Shown one piece after another: positions 35,301 through 43,197 of a stretch of DNA of 64,000 bases (position 1 is its first letter; each line of letters starts with the position of its first letter). The notes under the pieces are model-generated. The model was not told the DNA's origin and searched no databases. It saw nothing but the letters and a program-made list of their open reading frames with translations. The position numbers and the translations under genes are program-made. The stretch comes from Dorea phocaeensis (GTDB taxonomy: Bacteria > Bacillota > Clostridia > Lachnospirales > Lachnospiraceae), in contig NZ_OEPZ01000004.1 of NCBI RefSeq assembly GCF_900240315.1, positions 124,001 to 188,000 on the forward strand, written 5' to 3'.

Positions 35301-35948
35301 GTGTCAGAGTTAAAGAAGCAGATTTACTTTATGGAGAAAGAAGAGGCTCTGGGAGAAGACATAGAAGCACTTTACGGGGAACCAGAGGTGGCGCCTTTGA
35401 TTCCGAAGTTTTTGAAAAAAGAAGAGAAATTGACCGGAGCATTAAGGGGTACAGCGTACCACCGCCTGATGGAACTTTTGGATTTTGCGGATGATTATGA
35501 TGGATCGAAGCTTGCGAAAGTAGCCGCCAGATTCATCGCGGAAGGACGGATGACACAGGAAATGAAAGATTGTATTCAGACAAAGGATATTCTTACGTTT
35601 TTATCCTGCGATTTAGGACTTCGGATGAAAGAAGCGGCAAGGAGCGGAAGGCTTTGGAAGGAGCAACCCTTTGTACTGGGGGTAGATGCGTCGGACGTTT
35701 ATCCAGACGAACAGGAAGGGGAATTGCTTCTGGTACAGGGAATCATCGACGTCTACTTTGAGGAAGCGGATGGATTGGTGGTTTTGGATTATAAGACGGA
35801 CCGGGTGTCCAAGGCAGAAGAGCTAATGGAGAGATACCATGGACAGCTGGATTATTATAGTAAAGCACTGGAGCAGATTACCGGAAAACGAGTGAAAGAG
35901 AAATGGATTTATTCTTTTACCCTTCAGCAGGAGATTAAACTGCCGTAA
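32307..35948 (+). CDS. addA: ATP-dependent helicase/nuclease subunit A
   Basis: UvrD-like 3'-5' helicase plus nuclease of the AddAB complex. 1213 residues: Walker A AAAGSGKTAVLVERI (about 25), TFTESAAAEMKERI, TIHSFCLSVIR, DEExx-type motif MIDEYQDSN (about 395), GDVKQSIYRFR, TIHKSKGLEFPVVFVAGL, LRVLYVALTRAKEKL, and the C-terminal nuclease with VLDYKTDRV near 1160. Full family length. AAGGAGAGG precedes the ATG; last gene of the addBA pair. Confidence 0.96.
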   Translation: MGVTWTEEQQKVIDLRNRNILVSAAAGSGKTAVLVERIITMLTKDPTPVNVDRLLIVTFTESAAAEMKERIRVAIEKALEAYPENEHLKQQATLIHNARITTIHSFCLSVIRDHFPAIDLDPGFRVGEEGELKLLRHDVLETVLEEKYQEGEQRFLDFASAYGAGKNDKKLEELILKIYEISRSYPDADNWLEECVEAYRIRDEKELEENRYVKIAMENVKKYLADLKELIEQGIDICLEADGPAAYEGTLRKDRALLEELEEEISFGELCQKVSKAKLVRLAINKDETVSEEKISQVKSIRDELRKMIKDLGNQYFSQSPEEILADLSRCQPAIEELKELVIRFQTAFEEKKRARNLIDFSDMEQYALQILASKTEGGWKPSEIAVEYQEQFQEIMIDEYQDSNLIQETILTSISRVHQGKYNMFMVGDVKQSIYRFRLSRPELFMEKFRTYSTDDSRMQRIDLHKNFRSRSQVLGSVNYLFRQLMTQSLGGITYDDQAALYVGASYPEGEGQETEVLMIDSRMEEYEAGKISERELEARVIARRIKELLSGFQVVDKETGDFRPVRYRDIVILTRSVQGIADVFAEVLNREGIPAYAGTKEGYFDAWEVGVVLDYLRILDNRCQDIPLAAALVSPFGKVTETELAAIRSASPKKSFFEAVIEYFSPKAEDEEQPNLVLVEKLRHFFETLNHYQRMVPYTPMHELLWKILTETGYGDYVYALPGGEQRRANLEMLMEKARSYESTSYKGLFHFVRYIEQLQKYNVDYGEANMEDEQSDTVRIMTIHKSKGLEFPVVFVAGLGKRFNMTDARSSVVIHAGLGIGLDAVNLKERTKRPSLIKKMIQKEEVLDSLGEELRVLYVALTRAKEKLILTGTMTDPVKQEEAVCMLRSRQQIELGFGRLSKASTFWDWILPALARIDEHIPICRKYWTILDVVEGEIKERSVKKVTRAAFETWERMEEYKQCEQKTGDGLSGVTEQFGYRYPYASESGRKLKFTVSELKKQIYFMEKEEALGEDIEALYGEPEVAPLIPKFLKKEEKLTGALRGTAYHRLMELLDFADDYDGSKLAKVAARFIAEGRMTQEMKDCIQTKDILTFLSCDLGLRMKEAARSGRLWKEQPFVLGVDASDVYPDEQEGELLLVQGIIDVYFEEADGLVVLDYKTDRVSKAEELMERYHGQLDYYSKALEQITGKRVKEKWIYSFTLQQEIKLP

Positions 35949-35976
35949 AGGAGAAAAACTATAAAATAAGGTTTTT

Positions 35977-36043
35977 AAAAAGAGTGTGATAGGAAAGGAT
36001 GGCATCAAATGTATGTCAGATTCTTTCTTACTACGCTCTTTTT
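35977..36043 (+). terminator. Long terminator hairpin after addA
   Basis: Arms 35977-36000 and 36020-36043 pair over 24 positions with four G-U wobbles and one A-C mismatch; loop of 19 bases. The 3' arm ends CTCTTTTT. The wobbles favour the plus-strand transcript. Confidence 0.75.
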
Positions 36044-36053
36044 ATAATATATG

Positions 36054-36082
36054 TTGACAAACTATATTATACGACATATAAT
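36054..36082 (+). promoter_or_regulatory. Consensus promoter of the PadR operon
   Basis: TTGACA (36054-36059), 17 bases, TATAAT (36077-36082): perfect consensus, expected to be kept in check by a repressor. Confidence 0.88.
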
Positions 36083-36085
36083 ATA
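36063..36085. promoter_or_regulatory. Palindrome over the -10 (probable PadR operator)
   Basis: TATATTATA-N5-TATAATATA, a perfect 9-bp inverted repeat covering the spacer and -10. AT-rich palindromes in this place are usual PadR targets. Confidence 0.65.
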
Positions 36086-36137
36086 TACAACAAAACAATA
36101 TTGCAAAACTAAAAGTCCAAAGAAAAGGAGTGAGAAT

Positions 36138-36461
36138 ATGGTATTTAACACCGGAGCTGCACTTTTGGATGCGATTGTCCTGGCGGTTGTGTCACGGGAA
36201 GCGGAAGGGACTTACGGATATAAAATTACGCAGGACGTAAGGGGAGCCATAGACGTGTCAGAGTCTACACTGTATCCGGTTCTTAGAAGACTGCAGAAGG
36301 ATGGATGCCTGGTAGTATATGACAGGCAGTTTGATGGAAGGAACCGTCGTTATTACAAGGTGACAGAAAGAGGAAGAGATCAGTTAGAGATTTATCGGAC
36401 AGAATGGAAAGAATATTCGTTAAAGATCAGTAATCTATTTGAGGGAGGTGTTATTGCATGA
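36138..36461 (+). CDS. PadR-family transcriptional regulator
   Basis: 107-residue winged-helix repressor: LLDAIVLAVVSREAEGTYGYKITQDV, ESTLYPVLRRLQKDGCLVVYD, GRNRRYYKVTERGRDQL, then a dimerisation helix. Small (PadR-s2) type. ATG 36138 follows AAAGGAGTG; an earlier in-frame start overlaps the promoter. Its stop overlaps the next gene by four bases. PadR-DUF1700-DUF4097 is a recurring Firmicutes operon linked to envelope stress and antimicrobial peptides. Confidence 0.93.
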   Translation: MVFNTGAALLDAIVLAVVSREAEGTYGYKITQDVRGAIDVSESTLYPVLRRLQKDGCLVVYDRQFDGRNRRYYKVTERGRDQLEIYRTEWKEYSLKISNLFEGGVIA

Positions 36462-37138
36462 ATCGGATTGAATTTATGACAGAACTGGCGGCACTTTTGC
36501 AGGATGTACCAGTGGAAGAGCGTAAGGAAGCTATGCAGTATTATAATGACTATTTTGACGATGCAGGCGAGGAAGAAAAGGATGTTGTGAAGGAGCTTGG
36601 AAGTCCGGAGAAGGTGGCAGAGAATATAAAAAAAGATCTTGGCATTCAGACAGAGATAGCAAGTGGTGGGGCACAGAACACTGGAGCGAATCATACCGGA
36701 GCACAGGATGCCAGAGCGCAGAATAATGGGACACAGAACGTCGGGACACAGAACGTCGGAACGCAGGAACAGAGCAATCATATCTGGAAGATCGTACTGA
36801 TTGTACTGGTGGTAATATTTGGGCTTCCCCTCCTTTTGGGGATCGGCGGCGGAGTATTGGGATTACTTGCCGGAATCATTGCAACCGTATTTTCCGTGAT
36901 TTTAACAGCGGTTCTCGTTGTGGTTTCAGGTGTGTTGGCAGTTGTTTCAGGAATTGCACTTTTGATCGCAGAACCGGCGGTGGGACTTGCGTTAATTGGC
37001 GGAGGACTGATCGCAGGGGTGTGCGGAGTCATCGCAAGTGTACTTTTGGTAAAGCTTTGCATGATTGCATTTCCGGCAGCAGGCAGATGGATTACGAAAA
37101 TGTGGAATAAGGTGAAGAATAGAAAGAAGGTGGCATAA
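36458..37138 (+). CDS. DUF1700 (HAAS) membrane protein
   Basis: 226 residues. Cytoplasmic HAAS domain at about 1-65 (FMTELAALLQDVPVEERKEAMQYYNDYFDDAGEE ... LGSPEKVAENIKKDLG), a low-complexity linker with repeated GAQ/GTQNV units (about 70-105), then several hydrophobic helices (about 108-210). Probably passes signals between the PadR regulator and the membrane; mechanism not established. Coupled to padR by ATGA overlap. Confidence 0.88.
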   Translation: MNRIEFMTELAALLQDVPVEERKEAMQYYNDYFDDAGEEEKDVVKELGSPEKVAENIKKDLGIQTEIASGGAQNTGANHTGAQDARAQNNGTQNVGTQNVGTQEQSNHIWKIVLIVLVVIFGLPLLLGIGGGVLGLLAGIIATVFSVILTAVLVVVSGVLAVVSGIALLIAEPAVGLALIGGGLIAGVCGVIASVLLVKLCMIAFPAAGRWITKMWNKVKNRKKVA

Positions 37139-37139
37139 T

Positions 37140-38048
37140 ATGAAGAAACGCTGGAGAAATTTCTGGATTGTATGTGGCGTGACGGCAGGAATCGGTGTTG
37201 CGTGCTGTGTTGTAGCTTTGGCAATGGGGGTATCGGCAGCGTCGCTTCGCTATCGGTTCCCCAATGGAATCGGGATTTGGAATGACGATGGACATGGAAT
37301 CAGACTATTCCAGGATGATTGGCTGGATGATTTAGACGAAATCGGCGACGGGGATGACGAAGACCACCATTGGCAGGGAGGCCGGGACGTACTGGCAGCA
37401 GACGGAGAAGAAATATATGAAGGAGTACAGGAGCTGGAGATTGATATCTATGGAGCAGAGGTTCATATTCAGCCATCCAAAGAAAATCACGTAAGAGTTG
37501 AGACGCATGATGTTCCGCAAGAACTGGGACTTTTCTGCAGCCGGGAGGGAAGCGAACTGATGATAAGTTCTCAAAAGAAATCGGCGAAATTAAAGAACCT
37601 GGGACATTTGGGAGAGATCACGGTCTATGTGCCATACGATCGTCTATTAAATGAGATTTCTGTGTCCATAGGAGTGGGAGCCTTATATATAGAAGATATT
37701 CATTCTAACAGTCTGTCGGTAGACATTGGAGCTGGGGAGGCAGATGTGAATGGTTTTGAAGTAAATGAGGTGGAAATGGACTGTGGTACGGGTACGCTGA
37801 CAGCGTCAGGAACGGCACGCCAGGAAGTTAGTCTAAGTTGTGGAACAGGTGAGATCAACTATACTGCATCGGATCAAAAAGAATCCTATGATTATGAGAT
37901 CGAGTGTGGAGCTGGAACCGTGCTGCTTGGAGAAGAACATTATTCCGGAGTTGGATTGGAACAGGAGATTCTGAATCATACGGGAAGAGAATTTGGAATT
38001 GAGTGCGGAATGGGAACGGTAACTGTGCAGTTTGAAGCCCAAGAATAG
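37140..38048 (+). CDS. DUF4097 (beta-strand adhesin-like) protein
   Basis: 302 residues with an N-terminal membrane anchor (about 8-30) and a long right-handed beta-repeat region from about 95 on: LNEISVSIGVGALYIEDI, SLSVDIGAGEADVNGF, VEMDCGTGTLTASGTA, VSLSCGTGEINY, YEIECGAGTVLLGEE, FGIECGMGTVTVQF. The repeated CGTG/CGAG turns mark DUF4097. Faces outside the membrane by topology. One base after DUF1700; last gene of the operon. Confidence 0.88.
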   Translation: MKKRWRNFWIVCGVTAGIGVACCVVALAMGVSAASLRYRFPNGIGIWNDDGHGIRLFQDDWLDDLDEIGDGDDEDHHWQGGRDVLAADGEEIYEGVQELEIDIYGAEVHIQPSKENHVRVETHDVPQELGLFCSREGSELMISSQKKSAKLKNLGHLGEITVYVPYDRLLNEISVSIGVGALYIEDIHSNSLSVDIGAGEADVNGFEVNEVEMDCGTGTLTASGTARQEVSLSCGTGEINYTASDQKESYDYEIECGAGTVLLGEEHYSGVGLEQEILNHTGREFGIECGMGTVTVQFEAQE

Positions 38049-38068
38049 AAAATAGAGAAAAAATGAAT

Positions 38069-38116
38069 AATACCCCTTTCCTGAGTCAATACTTTAGAAA
38101 ACAGGAAAGGGGTATT
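38069..38116 (+). terminator. Perfect 15-bp hairpin that contains the SASP ribosome site
   Basis: AATACCCCTTTCCTG (38069-38083) and CAGGAAAGGGGTATT (38102-38116), 18-base loop. It ends the PadR operon, but its 3' arm carries GGAAAGGGG, the ribosome site of the next gene. Read-through mRNA would thus hide that site. Confidence 0.75.
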
Positions 38117-38120
38117 TGTT

Positions 38121-38321
38121 ATGGCAGGAAAAAAGAAACAGCCAGTGGATCTGGCGAATTTACCGAAGGAAGAGAAATTGAAATATGAGATTGCAGAAGA
38201 ATTGGGACTTCTGGATCGGGTGATGGAACAGGGATGGAAATCCTTGTCGTCAAAAGAGACCGGAAGAATTGGCGGTCTGATGACAAAGAAACGAAAAGCA
38301 CAAAAAGAAGTTCAAAAGTAA
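38121..38321 (+). CDS. Small acid-soluble spore protein, alpha/beta type (divergent)
   Basis: 66 residues. The block KLKYEIAEELGLLDRV followed by WKSLSSKETGRIGGLMTKKRK matches the alpha/beta SASP pattern: a KYEIA GPR-cleavage-type site and a (S/T)xxxxGxxGGxM DNA-binding motif. Such proteins coat spore DNA. The N-terminus is longer and more basic than in classical SspA/B. A weak sigma-G-like GAATA-N17-CAATACT lies inside the upstream hairpin. The gene implies the organism sporulates. Confidence 0.78.
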   Translation: MAGKKKQPVDLANLPKEEKLKYEIAEELGLLDRVMEQGWKSLSSKETGRIGGLMTKKRKAQKEVQK

Positions 38322-38368
38322 CAAAATTATTAAGAATATTAATAAGTGTGAACAATTACCAAGAAAGC

Positions 38369-38397
38369 TTGAAAAGACATGCCCCATTTGCTATAAT
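38369..38397 (+). promoter_or_regulatory. Strong promoter of the GT26-like gene
   Basis: TTGAAA (38369-38374), 17 bases, TATAAT (38392-38397) with extended -10 TGC at 38389-38391. Confidence 0.8.
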
Positions 38398-38432
38398 CGA
38401 AAAACTGGCAATAGGAATTAGCAGGTGAAGTG

Positions 38433-39101
38433 ATGGACAGTAAGATGAATGTATTTGATATAGAAATAAATAAATGTCCGGCAAAAGAGGCAATGAAGGC
38501 GGCGATCGGGTATTTGGGATCCATGCCGGTTAGTGTGATCGAGATGGTGACGGCAGAAGGGCTGATGCGAATCAACGAAGCGCAGGAGCTAAAAGAGGGG
38601 ATCAGTCAGTTTGATCTGGTGCTGGCCGGGGATAAGATGATTCTGGAAGCAGCAGAGGTGACGGACCGGAAGTATCTGCAAGAGACGGAAGGGCAGGTCT
38701 TTCTGAAGATGTTTTTGCGTTATCTTCATAAGAATCATAAGAGGGTTTATCTTTTGGTTGGTTCGGAAGAAGAAGGACAGCAGTTCTATGATTATCTTCA
38801 GAAGAATTACAGCGGGATTCAGGTTGCAGGTCTTGCGAAGGTTTCAGCAGAAGACCGGGCGGATGATATGTTGGTGAACGCGATTAACGGAGGAGAGGCA
38901 GATTGTGTGTTTGCATCCCTTCCGGCGCCCTTGGAGCAGGAGTTCATTATTCGGAATCGAAGCCGGCTGGATGCTGAAGTATGGCTTGGAATGGGGCCGG
39001 GAATTCTTTCAGTGAGGCGCAGAGGCTTTGGAGAGGGAAGAATTGCTCGGTTTGTAACAAAGTATATTTTGAAAAAAGAAGTAGAAAAAAGCAAGAGATA
39101 A
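38433..39101 (+). CDS. WecG/TagA/CpsF-family (GT26) glycosyltransferase-like protein
   Basis: 222 residues. Family blocks are recognisable: VTAEGLMRINEAQELKEGISQFDLVLAGDKMIL, the RVYLLVGSEEEGQQFYDYLQ nucleotide-sugar region, and CVFASLPAPLEQEFIIRNRSRLDAEVWLGMGPGI. GT26 enzymes transfer ManNAc(A) to lipid carriers for wall polymers. The usual A-x-G-x-P-K-Q-E motif is here ASLPAPLEQE, so the protein is divergent and activity is uncertain. AGGTG precedes the ATG. Single-gene unit with its own promoter and terminator. Confidence 0.7.
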   Translation: MDSKMNVFDIEINKCPAKEAMKAAIGYLGSMPVSVIEMVTAEGLMRINEAQELKEGISQFDLVLAGDKMILEAAEVTDRKYLQETEGQVFLKMFLRYLHKNHKRVYLLVGSEEEGQQFYDYLQKNYSGIQVAGLAKVSAEDRADDMLVNAINGGEADCVFASLPAPLEQEFIIRNRSRLDAEVWLGMGPGILSVRRRGFGEGRIARFVTKYILKKEVEKSKR

Positions 39102-39169
39102 GAAAAAAATAAGAAATATATTTCGTCACTATGTATAGCACGAAAAAACGGGAAAAGACGAAATAACCT

Positions 39170-39212
39170 GAGGAAATTAACAAAAATACGTAATTTCCTC
39201 TTTATTTTTTTG
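39170..39212 (+). terminator. Terminator of the GT26-like gene
   Basis: GAGGAAATTA (39170-39179) and TAATTTCCTC (39191-39200), perfect 10-bp stem, followed by a long T-rich run. Confidence 0.88.
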
Positions 39213-39314
39213 TTTATATATATTAATATAGGGATTGGTAGTATGCGATTTGTCTGCATCGATGATAAATTTGTTGTGGAAAATGCATATTGAAACGAGT
39301 GGAGGAGATGGAAT

Positions 39315-40403
39315 ATGATATCTAATCAAATACTTCAAAATACAATTGAAGGATTGAAAGGAATTACGCGGATTGATTTCTGTGTTATGGACACGGACGG
39401 GAGATCTCTGGCAAGTACATTTGCGGAACAGGAGAACTACGAAGACGAGATTGTCTCCTTTGTGGAGTCCCCGGCAGACAGTCAGGTTGTTCAGGGATAT
39501 CAGTTCTTTAAGATTTTTGATGAGCATCAGCTGGAATATATTCTTTTGGCAAATGGCGGAAGCGACGATGTCTACATGGTAGGCAAGATCGCGGCATTTC
39601 AAATTCAGAATCTGCTGGTCGCATATAAAGAACGGTTTGACAAAGACAACTTTATTAAAAATCTTTTGCTTGATAACCTGCTTCTGGTGGACATTTATAA
39701 CCGCGCCAAAAAATTACATATTGACACAGAAGTAAGACGTGTTATCTTTATTATTGAAACGAAGCACGAGAAGGACAGCAATGCCCTTGACAATGTGCGT
39801 ACGCTTCTTGGAAACCGTGCAAGAGATTTTGTGACAGCGGTAGATGAGAAAAACATTATTGTAGTAAAAGAACTGGAACCGACAGACGGGCATGTGGAGC
39901 TTGAGAAGATCGCTCAGAATATGTACACACTTTTGAAGGATGACGGAGAAGAGGATGTACTGATTGCTTATGGAACCATTGTAGGTGATATCAAAGAAGT
40001 ATCCAAATCCTACAAGGAGGCAAAGCTTGCATTGGATGTCGGCAAGATATTCTTTGGGGAGAGGAATGTGATTGCGTACAGTGCTTTGGGAATTGGACGA
40101 TTGATTTATCAGCTGCCGATTCCGCTTTGCAAGATGTTTATACGTGAGATTTTTGAAGGAAAGTCGCCGGATGACTTTGATGAAGAGACGCTGACGACGA
40201 TCAATAAATTCTTTGAAAACAATCTGAACGTATCAGAGACGTCAAGACAGTTATACATTCACCGGAATACGCTGGTATACCGGCTGGATAAGCTTCAGAA
40301 GAGCACGGGGCTTGATCTGCGCGTGTTTGAGGATGCCATTACTTTTAAGATTGCACTGATGGTAGTGAAGTATATGAAGTATATGGAGACGCTGGAGTAT
40401 TAA
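39315..40403 (+). CDS. CdaR/PucR-type transcriptional regulator
   Basis: 362 residues. N-terminal sensor (about 5-100: LQNTIEGLKGITRIDFCVMDTDGRSLAST), a GGDEF-like middle domain (about 130-270), and a C-terminal PucR HTH_30 domain with NLNVSETSRQLYIHRNTLVYRLDKLQKSTGLDLR. Relatives sense sugar diacids or purine-related signals; here no matching catabolic genes are near, and the gene sits directly before ftsE, an order I believe recurs in Lachnospiraceae. GAGGAGATGG precedes the ATG. Confidence 0.85.
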   Translation: MISNQILQNTIEGLKGITRIDFCVMDTDGRSLASTFAEQENYEDEIVSFVESPADSQVVQGYQFFKIFDEHQLEYILLANGGSDDVYMVGKIAAFQIQNLLVAYKERFDKDNFIKNLLLDNLLLVDIYNRAKKLHIDTEVRRVIFIIETKHEKDSNALDNVRTLLGNRARDFVTAVDEKNIIVVKELEPTDGHVELEKIAQNMYTLLKDDGEEDVLIAYGTIVGDIKEVSKSYKEAKLALDVGKIFFGERNVIAYSALGIGRLIYQLPIPLCKMFIREIFEGKSPDDFDEETLTTINKFFENNLNVSETSRQLYIHRNTLVYRLDKLQKSTGLDLRVFEDAITFKIALMVVKYMKYMETLEY

Positions 40404-40419
40404 GGATCAGGAGGAGAAT

Positions 40420-41106
40420 ATGATTGAATTAAAAGAAGTAACGAAAGAGTACTCAAAAGGGGTTGCAGCTCTGAATGGAATCAATTTAAAGATTGAACAG
40501 GGAGAGTTTGTATTTATCGTAGGAGACAGTGGGTCAGGAAAGTCAACTCTGATTCGTCTGATGATGAAAGAGCTGGAACCTACGTCTGGAAGTATTGTAG
40601 TAAATGGACAGAATCTGGCGAGACTGAAGCATAGAAAGATTCCGATGTACCGAAGAGGAATCGGAGTTGTGTTCCAGGATTTCCGTCTTCTGAAAGACAG
40701 AAACATTTATGAAAATATTGCGTTTGCACAGCGAGTAACGGAGACGCCAACTCGTATTATTAAGCAGAAAGTACCGGCAGCACTGTCACTGGTAGGACTT
40801 GCACAGAAGTACAAATCCTTCCCGAAAGAGCTCTCGGGAGGTGAGCAGCAGAGAGTTGCCATTGCGCGTGCGATCGTTAATGAACCGGCTATTCTGTTGG
40901 CAGATGAACCTACCGGTAACCTGGATCCGACCAATTCATGGGAGATTATGAAACTGTTGGAAGAGGCGAATGAAAGAGGAACAACGGTACTGGTTGTTAC
41001 GCATAATCAGGAAATTGTAAACGAGATGAAGAAGCGTGTAATTACGATGAAAAAGGGAGTCATTGTAAGCGACGAGAAAAAAGGTGGGTATAATAATGAG
41101 AATTAG
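40420..41106 (+). CDS. ftsE: Cell-division ATP-binding protein FtsE
   Basis: Cytoplasmic ATPase of FtsEX, which turns on peptidoglycan hydrolases at the septum. 228 residues: Walker A GDSGSGKST (about 37-45), Q-loop FQDFRLL, signature LSGGEQQRVAIARAI, Walker B ILLADEPTGNLD, switch His in VVTHNQE. GATCAGGAGGAG precedes the ATG. Overlaps ftsX by 11 bases. Confidence 0.95.
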   Translation: MIELKEVTKEYSKGVAALNGINLKIEQGEFVFIVGDSGSGKSTLIRLMMKELEPTSGSIVVNGQNLARLKHRKIPMYRRGIGVVFQDFRLLKDRNIYENIAFAQRVTETPTRIIKQKVPAALSLVGLAQKYKSFPKELSGGEQQRVAIARAIVNEPAILLADEPTGNLDPTNSWEIMKLLEEANERGTTVLVVTHNQEIVNEMKKRVITMKKGVIVSDEKKGGYNNEN

Positions 41107-42004
41107 TACAGTCGGATATTCGATGAAACAAGGGGTGAAGAACATCGGAAGAAACAAGATGTTTTCCATTGCGTCTGTTGCGACGATGGCAGCTTGTATC
41201 TTCCTGTTTGGATTGTTCTACGCTATTGTAATGAACTTTAACTATATTGTGGAAAAAGCAGAAGAAGGGGTTGCGATTACCGTATTCTTCGATGATGATG
41301 CAACTGAGAGAGAAAAGGAGGACATCGGCGAAAAGCTTGAGAAGGCGGAAGGTGTTCTGGAAGTAAAATATGTCAGTGCAGATGAAGCCTGGGATAAATT
41401 CAAAGATGATTACTTTGGAGAGTCAGGAGAACTGGCAGAAGGATTTAAGAACGATAATCCACTTGCCAATTCTGATAACTATGAGGTTTACATGGCGGAT
41501 GTATCCAAACAGAAAGACGTTGTTTCTTACGCGGAGACGTTAGATGGCGTGCGTAAGGTAAATAAGTCTGATGTTGTGGCAAAGACGCTGACCAGTGTGA
41601 ATAAGCTGGTAGGATATATCTCCATTGCGATTATTGCAATCCTTTTAGCAGTTTCTATCTTCCTGATCAGTAATACGGTTACCATGGGTATCACGGTCAG
41701 ACGAGAAGAGATTGCAATTATGAAGTATATTGGAGCGAAGGACGGATTCGTCAGGGCGCCGTTTGTTATTGAAGGTCTCTTGATCGGTGTGATAGGAGCG
41801 CTGATCCCGCTGGTACTTCTGTATTTTATGTATGACAAAGCGGTGGCTTATGTAATGACTCGGTTCAGTCTGCTGAACAATATTATAGATTTCCTTCCGG
41901 TGGCACACGTTTACCGTACGTTACTTCCAGTTGGAATTGCATTGGGAGTTGGAATTGGTTTTGTAGGAAGTTTCTTTACGATCCGCAAGCATCTGAAAGT
42001 ATAG
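41096..42004 (+). CDS. ftsX: Cell-division transmembrane protein FtsX
   Basis: Membrane half of FtsEX. 302 residues: N-terminal helix after KNIGRNKMFSIASVATMAACIFLFGLF, an extracellular domain (about 50-165) with ITVFFDDDATEREKEDIGEKL that contacts the hydrolase, and three C-terminal helices with TVRREEIAIMKYIGAKDGFVRAPFVIEG. ATG at 41096 follows AAAAGGTGGG; the frame could extend to 41084 but family starts match MRISTVGYSMKQG. Confidence 0.94.
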   Translation: MRISTVGYSMKQGVKNIGRNKMFSIASVATMAACIFLFGLFYAIVMNFNYIVEKAEEGVAITVFFDDDATEREKEDIGEKLEKAEGVLEVKYVSADEAWDKFKDDYFGESGELAEGFKNDNPLANSDNYEVYMADVSKQKDVVSYAETLDGVRKVNKSDVVAKTLTSVNKLVGYISIAIIAILLAVSIFLISNTVTMGITVRREEIAIMKYIGAKDGFVRAPFVIEGLLIGVIGALIPLVLLYFMYDKAVAYVMTRFSLLNNIIDFLPVAHVYRTLLPVGIALGVGIGFVGSFFTIRKHLKV

Positions 42005-42056
42005 CAGACAAGGTAGAATGATTTGATAAGAGGTATCAATGCCAAGGGGGATACAT

Positions 42057-43166
42057 ATGAAAGGTAAGAAGAAAATTGTCAGTCTCCTTCTCGCGACGAC
42101 GCTTTGCTTTGGAATGGCGGCTCAGGTGGAAGCGGCAGGAATTGACGAGGCAAAAAAGAAGGCAGAAGAACTTGAAAATCAGAAGAAAGCAGCGGAGGCA
42201 GAAAAAGAATCTCTAACAACGCAGCTGGCAGATATCATTTCCGATATGGAGGAGACCAAGACCAAGATTGAGGATATGGAAGAAGAGATTACTGCCAAGG
42301 AAGAAGAACTGATTGAAGCAAAGATTGATGAAAGCAATCAGTATGACAGCATGAAGAAGAGAATCCAGTACATGTATGAAAATGGGAATACACAGTTTAT
42401 TGAGATCCTCTGTGCATCCCAGTCAATTGGTGATTTCTTAAATAATGCCGAATATATTACAACCATTTCGGAATATGACAGAGATATGCTGACAGAGTTC
42501 CAGGAAGTGGTAGAAACTGTGGAGAAGCAGGAGAAAGAGCTGCAGGAAGAATACGATGATCTGGAAGTGATGCAGAATGATCTGATTGCAAAGCAGACCG
42601 AGGTAGAGAGTACGATCAGCGGCAAAGATGCAGAAATCAGTGAACTGGACACCAAGCTTGGTGACGCTAAGGCGACACTTGCTGAGCTGGAAGAAGCAGC
42701 AGCAACGGCAGCGAGAAAGCAGAACGAGGCAAATAATGGATATTCTCCAAATGCAGGCGGTTCTTTGATATCGGGAAATGGACGTTTTGCACATCCGTGT
42801 CCGGGCTATACTTATATTTCCAGTGAATTTGGATGGAGACCGAGACCGATTCCGGGAGCAAGTTCCAACCATAAGGGAATGGATTTTGCGGCAGGAACAG
42901 GAACTCCAATCTATGCAGCGGATTCTGGACGTGTGCTTCAGGCAAGTTATAGCGGTAATGCTGGAAATCTTGTGATTATTGATCACGGCGGCGGACTGCA
43001 AACCTATTATATGCATACCAATCAGATGTTTGTGCGGGCAGGTCAGACAGTCAGCAAAGGAGATAATATTGCAACGGTAGGAAATACGGGAAATTCATCC
43101 GGACCTCATCTGCATTTTCAGGTAATGCAGAATGGAACACCGGTAAATCCGAGAAATTTCTTGTAG
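42057..43166 (+). CDS. Murein hydrolase activator/M23 endopeptidase with coiled coil (PcsB/EnvC-like)
   Basis: Secreted peptidoglycan hydrolase presumed to be controlled by FtsEX. 369 residues: signal peptide (about 1-29, ending VEAAG), a long coiled coil (about 30-225) rich in KAEELENQKKAAEAEKE, a short linker, and a C-terminal LytM/M23 domain with zinc motifs NHKGMDFAAGTGTPIYA and GPHLHFQVM. Both His-containing motifs are intact, so it should be catalytic. AAGGGGG precedes ATG 42057. Directly after ftsX. Confidence 0.93.
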   Translation: MKGKKKIVSLLLATTLCFGMAAQVEAAGIDEAKKKAEELENQKKAAEAEKESLTTQLADIISDMEETKTKIEDMEEEITAKEEELIEAKIDESNQYDSMKKRIQYMYENGNTQFIEILCASQSIGDFLNNAEYITTISEYDRDMLTEFQEVVETVEKQEKELQEEYDDLEVMQNDLIAKQTEVESTISGKDAEISELDTKLGDAKATLAELEEAAATAARKQNEANNGYSPNAGGSLISGNGRFAHPCPGYTYISSEFGWRPRPIPGASSNHKGMDFAAGTGTPIYAADSGRVLQASYSGNAGNLVIIDHGGGLQTYYMHTNQMFVRAGQTVSKGDNIATVGNTGNSSGPHLHFQVMQNGTPVNPRNFL

Positions 43167-43197
43167 GAAGACGGAAAACAGAACAGGACTTTATAGA

